DNA of 64,000 bases from Centroberyx gerrardi (Eukaryota > Chordata > Actinopteri > Beryciformes > Berycidae), in NCBI RefSeq assembly GCF_048128805.1, contig NC_136017.1:16155807-16219806 (forward strand), given 5' to 3'. The notes beneath the pieces were generated by a model. The model did not search any database. It was not told the origin of the DNA and worked only from the letters and a program-made list of their open reading frames with translations. The position numbers were made by a program, and so were the translations under genes. Position 1 is the stretch's first letter, and every line of letters starts with the position of its first letter. This document shows, piece after piece, positions 13,619-25,300 of the stretch.

Positions 13619-14045
13619 GCTGTAATCGGCGATCGACAGGGTTGAGAAATTGAACCTCCACATGGAATCCATTACAGATTACTGATCACCAGATCAGTAA
13701 TGTAATTGACTGAGACACTGAATCGCAGTAATGTCACAGTTAATTTTTAGGTTAGTTTTGCTTTCAAAATTCTTACAATATCCACTTAAACAATTTTTCC
13801 AGTTTTACAGACTTATTTGAATTATTATCATCATATACAACCAGTGTCAGCCATTATCTCACAATGTAAATGCTCTTTTCCCTTCATATACTTTGGAATC
13901 CGACAAGCCATTTCAGTCAGTCATTTTGTTCAAATGTATCTTACATTTACAGTTTTTACACTCATTTGAACTAATAAGTTTCCATTTTTGCCAATCCGAT
14001 TACTGTAATCCTGTTGCTCCTCAACTCTGGTGATCGATTACAGCC
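13619..14045. mobile_element. Possible MITE with imperfect inverted ends
   Basis: GCTGTAATCGGCGATCGACA, followed by GGGTTGAG, at the left resembles the reverse complement of the right end (CTCAACTCTGGTGATCGATTACAGC). The match is imperfect and the target-site duplication is unclear. Confidence 0.4.
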
Positions 14046-14339
14046 CGTTATAATCTATGGATCTTTATACTGTAACTGTTTCCATGGTGACAGTGAACAT
14101 CGTTTCTCTGTGGGAGAAATGATTTGGTTCCAAGCTGTTTTATTGCAACATGTGGTGATCTTATTTTCTTAACTGGTTTTCATCTTTTACTTTTGATATG
14201 TTGTGGATATTAGTCTATCTGTATGATATAATGGTGAAATAATAAATGTGTGCAACCAATAAACAAATGGTGAATAAAAGCTTGGGTTTTTACTGGACTG
14301 CACACCACACGACTGTCTAAGGTTCCTACAGATTTTTAC

Positions 14340-14451
14340 TCCATGATTTTTCCATGAATACACACACAGGAAAGCATACATAGTTCTACACATTTGACCA
14401 ATGTGTGAACTCTTATTCCACCACATGTAAGTACCCATATACAATTCCACA
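14340..14451 (-). mobile_element. Probable remnant of the 3' LTR of the endogenous retrovirus
   Basis: The segment ending …GTAAGTACCCATATACAATTCCACA resembles the end of the right LTR (…GTAAGCACCAATATGCAGTTCCACA, to 19786). Weaker similarity extends leftward (TTTGACCAATGTGTGAACTC vs TTTGACCACGGAGTAAGCTC). The outer edge is not definable; the copy appears truncated or badly decayed. Confidence 0.45.
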
Positions 14452-14999
14452 ATCCCCGCTAATTAACATTTTTCAACACAAATATGTTAATTCATTCAGT
14501 CATACACAAGTGGTCAATGTGGTGAATAGATATACACATGCATAACAATATAACAACACATATAATCATAAACAATCACAAGAGTATTAGTATTATACCC
14601 ATTGCGTATAGTAGGAGGGAATACCATTTGACTAAGCTACCCAGTATGTCCTGTGAGTTCCATCCATCAGTCAAAATGCGTCGCTCAAATGTTAAGTCTC
14701 ATGCCTGCTCAGGCGGAGGTCACAGTGGAGTAAAAGACACAACTATACTAGCCATACATAACACCAAAACCCTAAATGAGGCAATACAATCTACAAGCAA
14801 TCAAACACGATCAACAATCACCCCCTACAGTACTTGACCTTATTATGTAAAAAAAAAAAAGAAATCGCAGATAAAGACAACATAAGTGATCACCTTCAAT
14901 AGTAATTCAGTATGACTAAATGAATAATCAATGATAAGATGAATAGTAATTTTAAATCGATGGTTAGAATATAGAATAAATGAATAAAGGAATACAATC

Positions 15000-17074
15000 A
15001 CTGAATCTTCACATCCCCCATTCCTCCCTATTGTCCTGTAAAGGACAAAGTATGCTGCCAACCGTACAGGTCATCCGATGTGACCCGGATCTTGTGATCA
15101 ACACACCCAGAGGGAATGGAGCAAATTTCTGTCATTATTGGATTAGTTAAGATAAACAATCAGTAGAGTAGCCTTATTAGATTAGTCAAAGTCAAACAGC
15201 CCATTAGCCGCTTCATCTAGTTCCACAGAATGATAAGAGGGTGGACGAAGTTCAGATCCCCCTTTGGTCCTGAGACAACAAGAGGGCAAAAGGGGGGAGC
15301 TATAGGACTAACACTGCGGTGTCACTGTGGTGTCACTTCACCTTCCATTTCAGCTGACAGTACATGAAAACACTCATCAGCCAGAGGATTGGTATCGAAC
15401 AGAAAATTACCATCACACCAATTTTTAACCCATTTACAAAAGCACCATCGCCCCAACAGAATAAGGAATCCCATCAACTCTCTCTAGCAATAGCAGTAAC
15501 CTTTTCCTCCATTCACTTCAGCTTCAGGAAAATTACCTTTTGCCTGACCAACCAAAGGAATGAAACAATAGCTCTGGACTCTGGATTTTTCAACACCATA
15601 CTACTATAATCAAATTGTCAAGCAATATCCCATTCTCATTAACAGAACAATAGACAGAATTAAGTGTGTCAGCGCAGGAGACATTCAGTGTGTACCATTA
15701 GAGTAGCTGACGGGAGACCAGAGTGACATTGTCAACTGACACAGGCAGATCACTATGCCAACCATTACCTCTATTGATCCCCTTAGGCACTAACAAATTC
15801 AGAGAAATAGTCCTGTTATGACAGGATTGGAAATCAACCTCATCAACATCAGGAAATGTGTCTTTAAACAGAGATACAGCTGTGACTGTAACAGAAACAT
15901 GAGGACATGGTTTACCCATTATCCACAAAGTTAAACATATCTGCAATTTAGAATAAAAAACACTGAAAGTGACAGTACAGGCGGCCAGATTCACAAGTGA
16001 GACTCTAGATTTGTTCAGACCGCGTAATAGGGTCTGCATGACTTTGGTTGTCAAATCCAGATTAGCTTTGATCATATTTTCACGAATAGCTGCACCTTCC
16101 ATATTGATTAACATAGAATCAGAAAGTGCTGACCCACCTACACCATTTTTGTAAACAGCCTTACCTAGGTCTTGAACTTGTGTTTGCCTTGAGTACCGTT
16201 TAACCCCCAAAAGATACAGTGTTCCCTAATGAGTTCAGTGTTTCAGATAGACTGAAACTTCTTTTAGGTCTAACATTACTCCTAACCTTCTTAGCCCTGC
16301 GTTGTGAATTAGGTAGAGCCAATTTACTCACACTCAGTCGACTCAGTAGAAATTTCACCCAAAATAAGTAACTTTGAATGCCCACCACACTTGCCCACCC
16401 AGTCGGTCATGTTCAGCTGGGCAATCACCTGGACAGGAACCTTGATAAAGAGAGAGAGTGTAGAGAGCGTTTTATGTTGGCCTGTTGGACCAGACCCAGG
16501 GCAGGCGGAGGTGAGAGTTTCGGACATCTATGCGACACCGGTTGCCTCACAACCGGAGACGTTGCATGTGTGATGTGTTGTAATAACAGGCGTTACACGG
16601 GGAGCGTCCCACCACCAGGACCAGTAAAACCTACAGTCTGCACCCCATGATATGATATAGTGTGTACAGTCAAATTTGCACGGAAATTGTTAAATGACCT
16701 TAGTGTCTGCTCTCGTGTGGGGAACGGATCACAGCACATGCCGACACCTTAGGCAAGCACTCCAACCTAGGGTAGTAATTGGGTTTCGCACACCATAGTG
16801 TTCCCTCCTGTAGATTGTGCTTATTGGCAGTAATGGTCAATTCCTGTGAGCTGGAATTGAAGTAGCAGTAGTGGAGGAGCCTTGGGTGAGGTTGAACACA
16901 GCCTGGGTGGAACCATTGCTGTGGGGGCAGATGTCCGCAGAGTAGGCAACTGGACCCTTCATAATGTCCTGAACCGTCAATGGTGGTGAAGCCCGGGGAT
17001 TGCCTGGAGAAAAAACATATAACAACAAGGCCGCAGTTACTATCCTTCACAGGACATTTCAAAGTATTGTTCAT
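15000..17074 (-). pseudogene. Env-like region of the endogenous retrovirus (broken)
   Basis: Disconnected minus-strand frames (about 16700-17074, 16200-16527 and 15698-16210) lie where env should be, between integrase and the 3' LTR. They contain several N-glycosylation sequons and cysteines. A basic RPKR-type cleavage site lies near 16265, and C-terminal to it is a helix-like stretch with LLRGLNKSR. This fits a surface/transmembrane Env layout. Position carries most of the weight; sequence resemblance alone is weak. The reading frame is broken between segments. Confidence 0.45.
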
Positions 17075-17585
17075 ACAATGGTCATACAGTATATGACTAC
17101 TTTTATCATTGTACTTATCTGCGGACGAGTCTTTCCCAAAAGGGCTGAAGGTCTGCTGTTCTTCTAAGGGGCCTTAGTTTCTGCGGTCGTTTTTCCCTGT
17201 CCGTCCCACGTGGAGGTGGATGAACACCATCAGTCGGAGCAGAAACATGGCATACATGGTTGATGTGTATCCAGGAATCTTTCCCCTTCACCTTAACAGC
17301 ACAGGTTGTGACAAGTCAGTCCCAGGAGTTCTCTGGTGGGCCTTAACCTGTGAGTGCATAGAACTCAGGGCCACAGTTACTCTGACAGTATGTAAGCAAA
17401 GCATTGCTCATAATATGCACATCAGCAGCTTTCAAGTCAATGCATGGAGAGGCAAAAGAGTGCATCGTGCCGTCCTGTGATCCAGTACTATTCATCAATA
17501 GGCAGTGCATCCACCCACTTGAGTCCTGTCTTTGCTTTCTACCTTTCCAGATGACTGCGGATGATAAGCACAGTGATAACGCCAC

Positions 17586-17830
17586 TCAATGCCAAAATAC
17601 TCCGCAGACTTCCTTCGCAGTGAATTCTTCCCTGTGGTCAGAATGAACTCGTTGCACTACTCCCCAGTGAGGAATGACGTCCTGGAGCAAATGCTTTACC
17701 ACAGTCTTTGCTGTTTTGACCCTACATGGATACGCTTCAACCCATCTAGAGAAATGATCAGTTATCACCAGTACATATTTGTCTGTAGCTGAGTACAAAG
17801 CAACAGCTCCGGTAGAGATACCCTGGGGAA
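17586..17830 (-). pseudogene. Retroviral integrase core fragment (broken)
   Basis: Minus-strand translation gives YVLVITDHFSRWVEAYP, the region of the first catalytic aspartate of the DDE integrase core. About 60 residues on comes HSDHREEFT, corresponding to the second aspartate (usually SDNG-xx-F). The frame then ends, so the glutamate region is missing or out of frame. The fragment belongs to the endogenous retrovirus. Confidence 0.75.
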
Positions 17831-17989
17831 GAGGCCACAGTGCAGTTTCCTTAGCAGAAGTGTGAGCCATACATGTCATGATGGCAAGGGAGGTGGGTAG
17901 GAGACAAGAATGCAACAATTCATCAGTAAACGCAGAATGTTTAAGAGACCCAGCAGCAGAGAAAAATCCTTTTTTTCCCCACAGCATAC

Positions 17990-18226
17990 CAAAATCATGC
18001 ACTGCCCCATAAGAGTAACAACTGTGTAATTATTGGCAGAGCACCCAGAAGCTAATTCACAGGCATGTACCAAAGCATACAATTCAGTAATTTGTGCAGA
18101 ATAATAGGAAGGCAAAACAACACTCTGAAGAACATCATAACCAGAGTGTCTAATCTGTGTTTCGTGGTTCACAAAGGAAGAGCCATCAGTGTATAGAATC
18201 AAGCAATAGAATAGAGGAGTGTTCAA
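17990..18226 (-). pseudogene. Retroviral RNase H fragment (broken)
   Basis: Minus-strand translation shows LYTDGSSFV followed by AQITELYALVHACELA, the usual first aspartate and the TELxAL helix of retroviral RNase H. The frame degenerates after about 70 residues. It lies immediately upstream, in element orientation, of the integrase fragment. Confidence 0.75.
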
Positions 18227-18232
18227 TTACTG

Positions 18233-18960
18233 CTAAATAACCATGTTCATGAGTTTCGCCTTTATCAGAGGCAGAAGTGTGGCTGGGTTTAACACATTGC
18301 ATCGGACAGTTTCAATCCCACTAGCCATCAGCACTGCATCCCACCAAGTCCAACGTGCTCCTATAACCTGCTGGGACTTCACCTGCGTTACAACAGTGTG
18401 CACAGAATGAGGAACATGAAAAATCAAATCACGCTTCACACACATGTGAAAGAGATATAAATCCCTGAGGCGTGAGCTGACTGTCTGGATGCACGGGCAC
18501 AGAGAAGAAAGCAGAGCAAAGGTCAGTCACAGAGACCCAGTAGCTCTCAGGCGGAATGCAGGAGCAGATAGTAGCGAGGTTAGCCACAACTGCAGCAGGA
18601 GCGATAACACAGCGATTGCCGCTGCAGATCCTGCATAAAGCGCCAACTATGTTTATCTGCCTTCCTCACTGGCCAGATAGGCATGTTTCAAGGGCTCTGG
18701 GTTTTTACCAGCACTCCCTGACTGAGAAAAGATTGAATTACCAGCCGAATTCTTAGGTGATGTAGGGCTTATGGATCAACATCCATAAGCCCCCCACAAG
18801 CAGGAACATTAAGAGGGTTCAGCAAAGCGTCATCAGCAGGCAGCAAAGCTCTAACCTTTCCTTTAAATTCTGCTAAATCAGGAACGTACAAAGTAGGTGA
18901 ACAAACAATCTGAGCCCAATAGACAAAGAGGGAGTGAATTTCCTACCCAAAAGGTGTGAA
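18233..18960 (-). pseudogene. Retroviral reverse transcriptase / connection fragments (broken)
   Basis: At about 18668-18760 the minus strand reads FLSQGVLVKTQSP, stop, NMPIWPVRKAD…SWRFMQDL. This is the N-terminal palm region of retroviral RT, with an in-frame stop. At 18233-18445 a frame ends in CNVLNPATLLP, the conserved LNPATLLP motif that precedes RNase H. The catalytic YxDD region between them is not readable, so the RT is internally deleted or decayed. Confidence 0.7.
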
Positions 18961-19411
18961 TGCTAGAATAAGGACCCACACCTGTGGCAGTTCCCTGAAC
19001 GTGGCGAGTTTCTAAACTGTCCTCGCTTGTCCAGTCTATGCTTTCTTTTTCTTTTTTTTGTTTAAAAACCTACACATCCTCTGCTAGATTGTCTAAATCT
19101 TGTACACTAATAAACACCAATAACTCTCTCTCTCCCAAACCTACACAATCTTAAACCATCTCTGCATCTCTCTTGTATATCCCTAAATCCTATAGAACCT
19201 AATTGTGCACAGCCTTTAGCCAACGCTTCACAACACTCAACTCGCCAATCATAAGATCAAGATCGACTCCACTCTTATCAATTCACATGTATTTAGCAAG
19301 TTGATTCATCGCTGCAACACTGGGAGACGATCCGGATGAGATCAGAGACAGCAACCACACATAGAGGAAACTTTGCCTCACCTGTTTGTTAGTGGCAGTG
19401 GTTCGTCTCAG

Positions 19412-19430
19412 GTCTCTGTTTGGGTCGCCA
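19412..19430 (-). other. Retroviral tRNA primer-binding site
   Basis: Minus strand reads TGGCGACCCAAACAGAGAC. It starts with TGG, the complement of a tRNA 3' CCA, and lies at the inner edge of the right LTR as expected. Confidence 0.65.
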
Positions 19431-19786
19431 AGCCAGCATGCAGGGTGATGAATCCGGGTCACGAATTGTTGTATGGTAATACCGGAGCACAGGAACAGAC
19501 AGGAGTCGATCTGATCAGCTGGTACAGAAGTTTAACGATGAACAACTTTTACGTCATGGCAGATGTTGTGTCTCCATGACACAACATGACTGAATGATTG
19601 ACCTTAAGACTGATAACCCAGAGACGAATTGCCCTGAGGAGGTACATCCTGTTAAGTTATTTGTTCCTAAGGCCTAATTTAGGTCAACCAACACACTTAC
19701 TATTGTAGAAGAGACCCAGAAAGAGTATTTGACCACGGAGTAAGCTCTTATTCAGCCATATGTAAGCACCAATATGCAGTTCCACA
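19431..19786 (-). mobile_element. Right (5') LTR of the endogenous retrovirus
   Basis: The right edge begins TGTGGAACTGCATATTGG on the minus strand, and the left edge adjoins the primer-binding site. Length is about 356 bp. Only its outer ~100 bp has a recognisable partner at 14340-14451. Confidence 0.55.
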
Positions 19787-20266
19787 TAGCAAACCATGGC
19801 CTGCTTGATCATTGTACTTGGTTCCAGTTTAATAAATGATCTCTTAATATCAAGAAATCAATTTTTTTGTATTATTTTCTGGCAACAAGAAGTACTGTAA
19901 TTGGTAAAAAAATCTCTATCAGTGGAACCATGATGTGTCAGGTCTTATCAGTCAGTCTTGGGTCTGCAAAACAATTTCAAAATTAAGAAATCCATACCTA
20001 CTCAACCAGACACTCCGTCATCTTCATCACTTTCAGTATTTAAAGGTAAACTAAAATCCAAGATGTCTTCCCCTATCTAGCAATGCCATCATCATGTTGT
20101 CTCCCATCTCTCCTGCTCTGATTCATTGCTAGCTGTGTTGATGTAATAGCCTATAGAAGGTTGTTTTTTTTTCTTTAGTCCCTTATAAGCCCTTGGTCGA
20201 TTTCTCCCCTCACCTGTACACTTATATTTCTTTTCTGTTTCATTGTTTCTTCATGCATTTTGTTTC

Positions 20267-20267
<1 letters not shown>

Positions 20268-20301
<34 letters not shown>
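20268..20301 (+). repeat. (CA)n microsatellite
   Basis: About 17 uninterrupted CA units. Confidence 0.95.
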
Positions 20302-20303
<2 letters not shown>

Positions 20304-21152
20304 CTCCACTCAAACAAAACGTGCATGCACACACCTTGACAAATCATTCCATACTCAGCATTAATATCATATACTTCTCTTGGACTAAATACTGGGTATC
20401 CACGGGTCCTTGGAAAATTCAAGGCCTTGAAAAGTTCTGAAATTTCTTAAATACAATTTGTAGAGGTCTGCATGCCTCCTATCCTGACCCAAATGCTTCT
20501 ACACAATATAAACACGAGTGCATTCCTTGTTCATCACAACTGTTACTTTAAGTCAGATTAAGTCAGTCTATGATTATGATGAGAAATGGACTGAAGTGTG
20601 TGTATTGGAGAAAGGATGTGTGGCATATACCTCCCTGAATTTACAGTAATACCATGTATGGGTCTGTCTGGTATAGCTCATTTGAATTTGTGTGGACAGA
20701 CTGCCACCTGCTGGTTGACATGAAAATGTCAAGAAAACTTTCCAGATGAATCTCAGATCTCTACTGAGACCAAAGAGCTGAGCAGATTTACTTTCTTTTA
20801 CAGTCACACTAATCACAATGATTATTCAGTGTCTTATTTCCCTCTACTGAGCAGCAAGGTGGCCATCTAGTGGATTTTAGTGCATTAGCCAGTTGGAAAT
20901 GATGGTCAAACTTCTGTTTATGAACCAAATATCATTTCACCTTTGGTCAGAAAAACATCAACTGAACTCTTTTGGCTTCAAGTTTAAATTAAAGTTCAAA
21001 AACTGATCTGTTTGCCAGAAATATCAGCTGTGCTTTTGGCTTCAATTACATGGTGTACTGAGCAGTCGCTGCACTGCTGCAACTGCTACTGCTTTTCAAA
21101 GCTATAGTATTATTTTATGGATTGATAGGGGTCAAAATTAGACTGTTTGAAC

Positions 21153-21296
21153 TAGGGTTAGACCAATATATGGGGTCAACGGCCTTTTATTAAAAATCAG
21201 ATCCAGTCCAGTCAGTGTGGTCCACCTCTGATATGATGGATATGATGCAGTTTGATTGATTACATATTTATTGTAGAATTGATCAATACTACACAG
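21153..21296 (+). mobile_element. Partial MITE, AGGGTTAGACC family
   Basis: It starts TAGGGTTAGACCAATATATG and includes GATATGATGGATATGATGCA and TTGTAGAATTGATCAATACT. The right half is missing. Confidence 0.7.
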
Positions 21297-22352
21297 CCTT
21301 CACTGAGATTAGTTAGAGACCTTACATGTTCAGTATATCAAAGGGACACAATTGCTAGTCAGTTACATTTCAGCACCATGGATAGAGCTTCTTGGTTGGT
21401 TCAGCTTTCTGGATAAATTTACGATTATTTAATGACAATACATTTATTCAGGGATAGTTATGCATTGTCGCAAATCATCCAAAACACAAGTGAAAAAGTA
21501 TTTGTTTGTGGATAGTGGAATATGTGGAACTTTGTGGATCGTGGTGTGTTTTGTGCATTTCTGTGGGTTACGCATATTCAAGTCCAATAAAATCTGGTAT
21601 CTGGGATCAAGATTACAGAATTCAGATTTGCAGTCTTTAAATACATCTTTCTCTTGCCGTCTGTAATGTCATTTGACATTTTACTTAATATATTCTAACA
21701 CTTAACACATATGCACTTGAAAATCCAGCAACCAGTGACCATGGTATTATGAGATGTAATAACAAAATGACATGATGAAAACCATTCATTTTGTTTATTT
21801 GACGTGAATATATCCCAAGACTTCACTACAGGTATTTATTTGTTGGTGACGTCCATGGAATAGGAGAAATCGCCAAACCCTGAGTTCCCAAGTAGTATTT
21901 ACCACCTGAAAGCTGAGGTGAACAGTATTTTAAGTAGGAGACTTGTATGTACCATGTTTCCCATGGGACCTGAATGCGGCAGCAGCAGTGAAGCAAAACG
22001 GTCGCGTGCACAGTCTCTTAGCAACCAGCAAGCCAGTAGTTTTTCAAATAGTAACGTTTCTCATTAATGTCTGAATGTAACGTTCAAGTTTTTAGTGCTC
22101 ATGCAAACCGCAACTAACTAGTTTATCAGCTATAGGGCAATGCGTGTGTAGATTTCCACTTCATCATTATTTTTTTTTTATCATTTATTTTTTATTGTAA
22201 CACCGTCAAGTTACAGACAATACAACAATATAACAGGTTACATTTTGATTGTTTAACCCAACTATCCCTATACCCCCATCCCTATCACTTAGTCATTATT
22301 AATACTTTCGTTATTACTCGGTTGGCGAACAGTCAATTTGCCAAGTGACAGC

Positions 22353-25300
22353 ATGGACGCCGTTCGCCAAACCTTCAAGATTACGGTCACAGACACGGTC
22401 ATCAACGTTAATAGGACATCTCTCAAACAACATCTGTTAAAAAACAAATTCCTTATTGCCGTTGTTGTGGCTGTAACTGTCGGTAAGTGCTACTCTAAAA
22501 CTTAAGGAGGGAAGTTTTCAGCAAATGTATGTTAGCTAACGTTAGCTAATGTCCACTTAACGTTAGCTAACTGTTGAAATCAGTGATGAGTCCATGACTT
22601 TAAATGCATGTGGGTTTATTTTATAAACTTGCAGTGATCAACTAACGGAATACACAGCCATATAGGCAACAGGTATATTGAGAGAGAGATACACATTACC
22701 CACAAGTAACCTACTGCCCATGCCCAGTAGCGCACTTCCTGAAGTAAGTAACTTAAGTAAGTAAGTAAAGTTTATTTCTAGAGCACATTTAAACACAGCT
22801 TGAGCTGACCAAAGTGCTGTACAAAGAACATTAAAATACAAGTAAAAATAAAACACAAGGAGAAACATACCAACAACAACAATAAGCAACAACAAGGGAC
22901 AAAATACAGAGTTATAGACATGACAACAGATTAAAATATTAGTGGGCCAGAAAGGCCAGAGAATAAAAATGTGTCTGGTTCCACAATCGTGGAGTAGCAA
23001 TTGCAAAGGCTTTATCACCTTTTAGTTTTAGTCGTGACCGTGGGACATACAAGAGAAATTTGTTGTCAGATCTAAGAGACCTAGGAGCTGAGTGCCAGTG
23101 AATAAGGTCTATAATATAAGATGTACGGTGTCTCAAAGTGTCAACACATAGCAGCGATGGTCACCAACAATAGTCATTCACTAGAATGATCTACATCACC
23201 TTCCTTTAGTTTGTGCCTTCTATATAAAACAAAATGACACAGGTTAGGCATTAACATATAGAATTATAGCATGGCTGTTTTGTTATAACCTGGCAACATC
23301 TGTTATAGAGAATGAGAGTACATGGCAGTTTTAAACAACCATATTGCAAATGTACTTAAACCAACAACAATTGCACTTATCAGTATTGCATAACATTGCC
23401 AACTTACGTAGATGAATTCAGTGCATACAAACAATAGCTATAAACATTTTGAACTAAAAAAGGAAATAGAGTCACAGTGCAAATATCTTTAGTCTGCAGC
23501 CCATGAAAACTCAAAGTTCATATTTTGGATTTGGCCTGCAGGTGCGACCTGAGCGCGTTACATACAGCGCGTTACCGACCTTAGTGGGGGGGTGAGCTGT
23601 GGGCTTTGGCTGCTCAATGGTTGTCGGCTGAGGTGGTACCGGGGTTGTTTGTGGTGTCTGTGGTGTAGGAGGGAGACTGTCCAGTATGGCTGGGTTGGCA
23701 TACTGACGGTCGAAGTCTCCAGGGTTGACCTGCGGTGGCGGTGGCTCGGCAACCGGAAGGATGTGGCGGCGATTCCTCCTGTATGTCTTCCCGTCGGACT
23801 GGACGATGTAGGAGCGTGATTCCTTGCACACTTCCTTCACTGTGCCCAGGCGGTCATGTCCCTTGGTGGTCTGCATCCTGATCACTTGTCCCTCCGCAAG
23901 TGGCCGTAGTGGGTGACTCGATGCGTCATAGTAACGCTTTTGGGTGAGTCTCTTGTTCAGGAGTTGGGCAGTGATCTGCTGGGTGTTTTTCGGGGCTGGC
24001 TGTAACAGTCTGGTACTGACAGGAAGAGTTGAGCGTATCTGTCGTGACATCAGACGTTCAGCAGGTGAGCCTAATTTTTGATCGCGGGGAATGTTTCTGA
24101 GGTTCAGAAGATTGAGGAATACATCAGTCCCATCTCTGTGAGATTTTTCCATCAATTGTTTGGCGCTACGGACTGCCCTTTCTGCCAGTCCGTTCGACTG
24201 TGGATACTCCGGGCTACTGGTAACATGGATGAAGTCCCACTGGTTGGCAAAGTCTCTGAAGCGCTGGCTGGTATACTGTCTCGCATTATCAGAGATGAGG
24301 GTGTGTGGTGTGCCGTGAACAGAGAAGTGTCTTTTCAACTTGGTGATTACAGCTGATGATGTTGCGTCACGGAGGAGATCAATTTCATACCACCCTGAGT
24401 ATGAGTCCACAAGCACCTGATATTGTTGACCATGCCATTCAAATAAATCTGTAGCCACTGTAGACCATGGGAGGTCTGGAACTGGGTGTGGTTGAAGAGG
24501 TTCCTTCTGCTGGTGTGATCTGGTGCTATTGCAGATTGCGCATGAGAGCAGTTCCTCTGTGATATCATTGTTCATTGTCGGCCAAAAGATTGTACTCCTG
24601 GCCCAGCGCTTGGTCGACTCTAAGCCTGGGTGGCCTCTGTGCATGATATTGATGTATTCTCGGTGCAGAGAGTGTGGAATGACAGTTTTGTGGCCCTTGA
24701 CAACTATCCCATCCTCCACTGCTAGCTCATCTCTATAAGGGAAGAGCGGACGAATAGCAGGGTGGACATTATGTTCTTTGGTGGGCCATCCGTGTTGAAT
24801 GACTGTGCTGAGGGTCTGTAGCACCTCATCCTCTGCTGTGTGTTTCCTGAGTTCTTCTAACCGGGCAGTTGAAATGTAGCTGACAGACATCACCTCAAAC
24901 GTGTCATTTTCAGCTGGGTTTTGTGAGACAGATGTGTTTGGAGCCCGTGATAGGGTATCGGCCAGATGCATGTGTTTACCCTTCTTGTAGACCAAAGTGA
25001 TGTCATAACTCTGCAACTGTAGTAACATCCTTTGTAGTCGGGCAGGAGCAGTGTGAATTGGCTTCTTCAGGATTGTGACGAGAGGTTGGTGGTCAGTTTC
25101 GACGACCGTGGGCTTCCCATACACGTAATCCTTAAACTTGGTGCATGCAAACACGACCGCCAACAGCTCCTTTTCTATTTGGGCGTATCGGGTCTCTGTG
25201 TCTGTGAGTGTGCGAGACGCGTAAGCAACTGGTCTCTCATCCTGCAAGCATGCAGCACCAAGTCCATAACATGATGCATCACAGGTCAGCGTGACTGGCT

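Larger units (their letters stand above)
14452..19786 (-). mobile_element. Decayed endogenous retrovirus, minus strand
   Basis: Read on the minus strand, from high to low coordinates, the order is LTR, tRNA primer-binding site, an unreadable gag region, reverse transcriptase, RNase H, integrase and env-like sequence. This is a retrovirus order, not a Ty3/gypsy order. Motifs in the RT and RNase H segments look like those of gamma/epsilon-type vertebrate retroviruses. Every reading frame is broken by stops and frameshifts, so the copy cannot encode working proteins. It lies between the RhoGAP and SLC1 genes, opposite to both. Confidence 0.75.
19787..22352. other. Spacer upstream of the SLC1 transporter gene
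   Basis: It contains a (CA)n tract at 20268-20301 and a partial AGGGTTAGACC-family MITE from 21153. No coding exon is supported. The SLC1 promoter must lie at its right end, but I see no convincing TATA box. Confidence 0.55.

Noticed and set aside
23592..25274. Plus-strand frames over gypsy pol
   Set aside because: They are antisense shadows of the RNase H-integrase reading frame.
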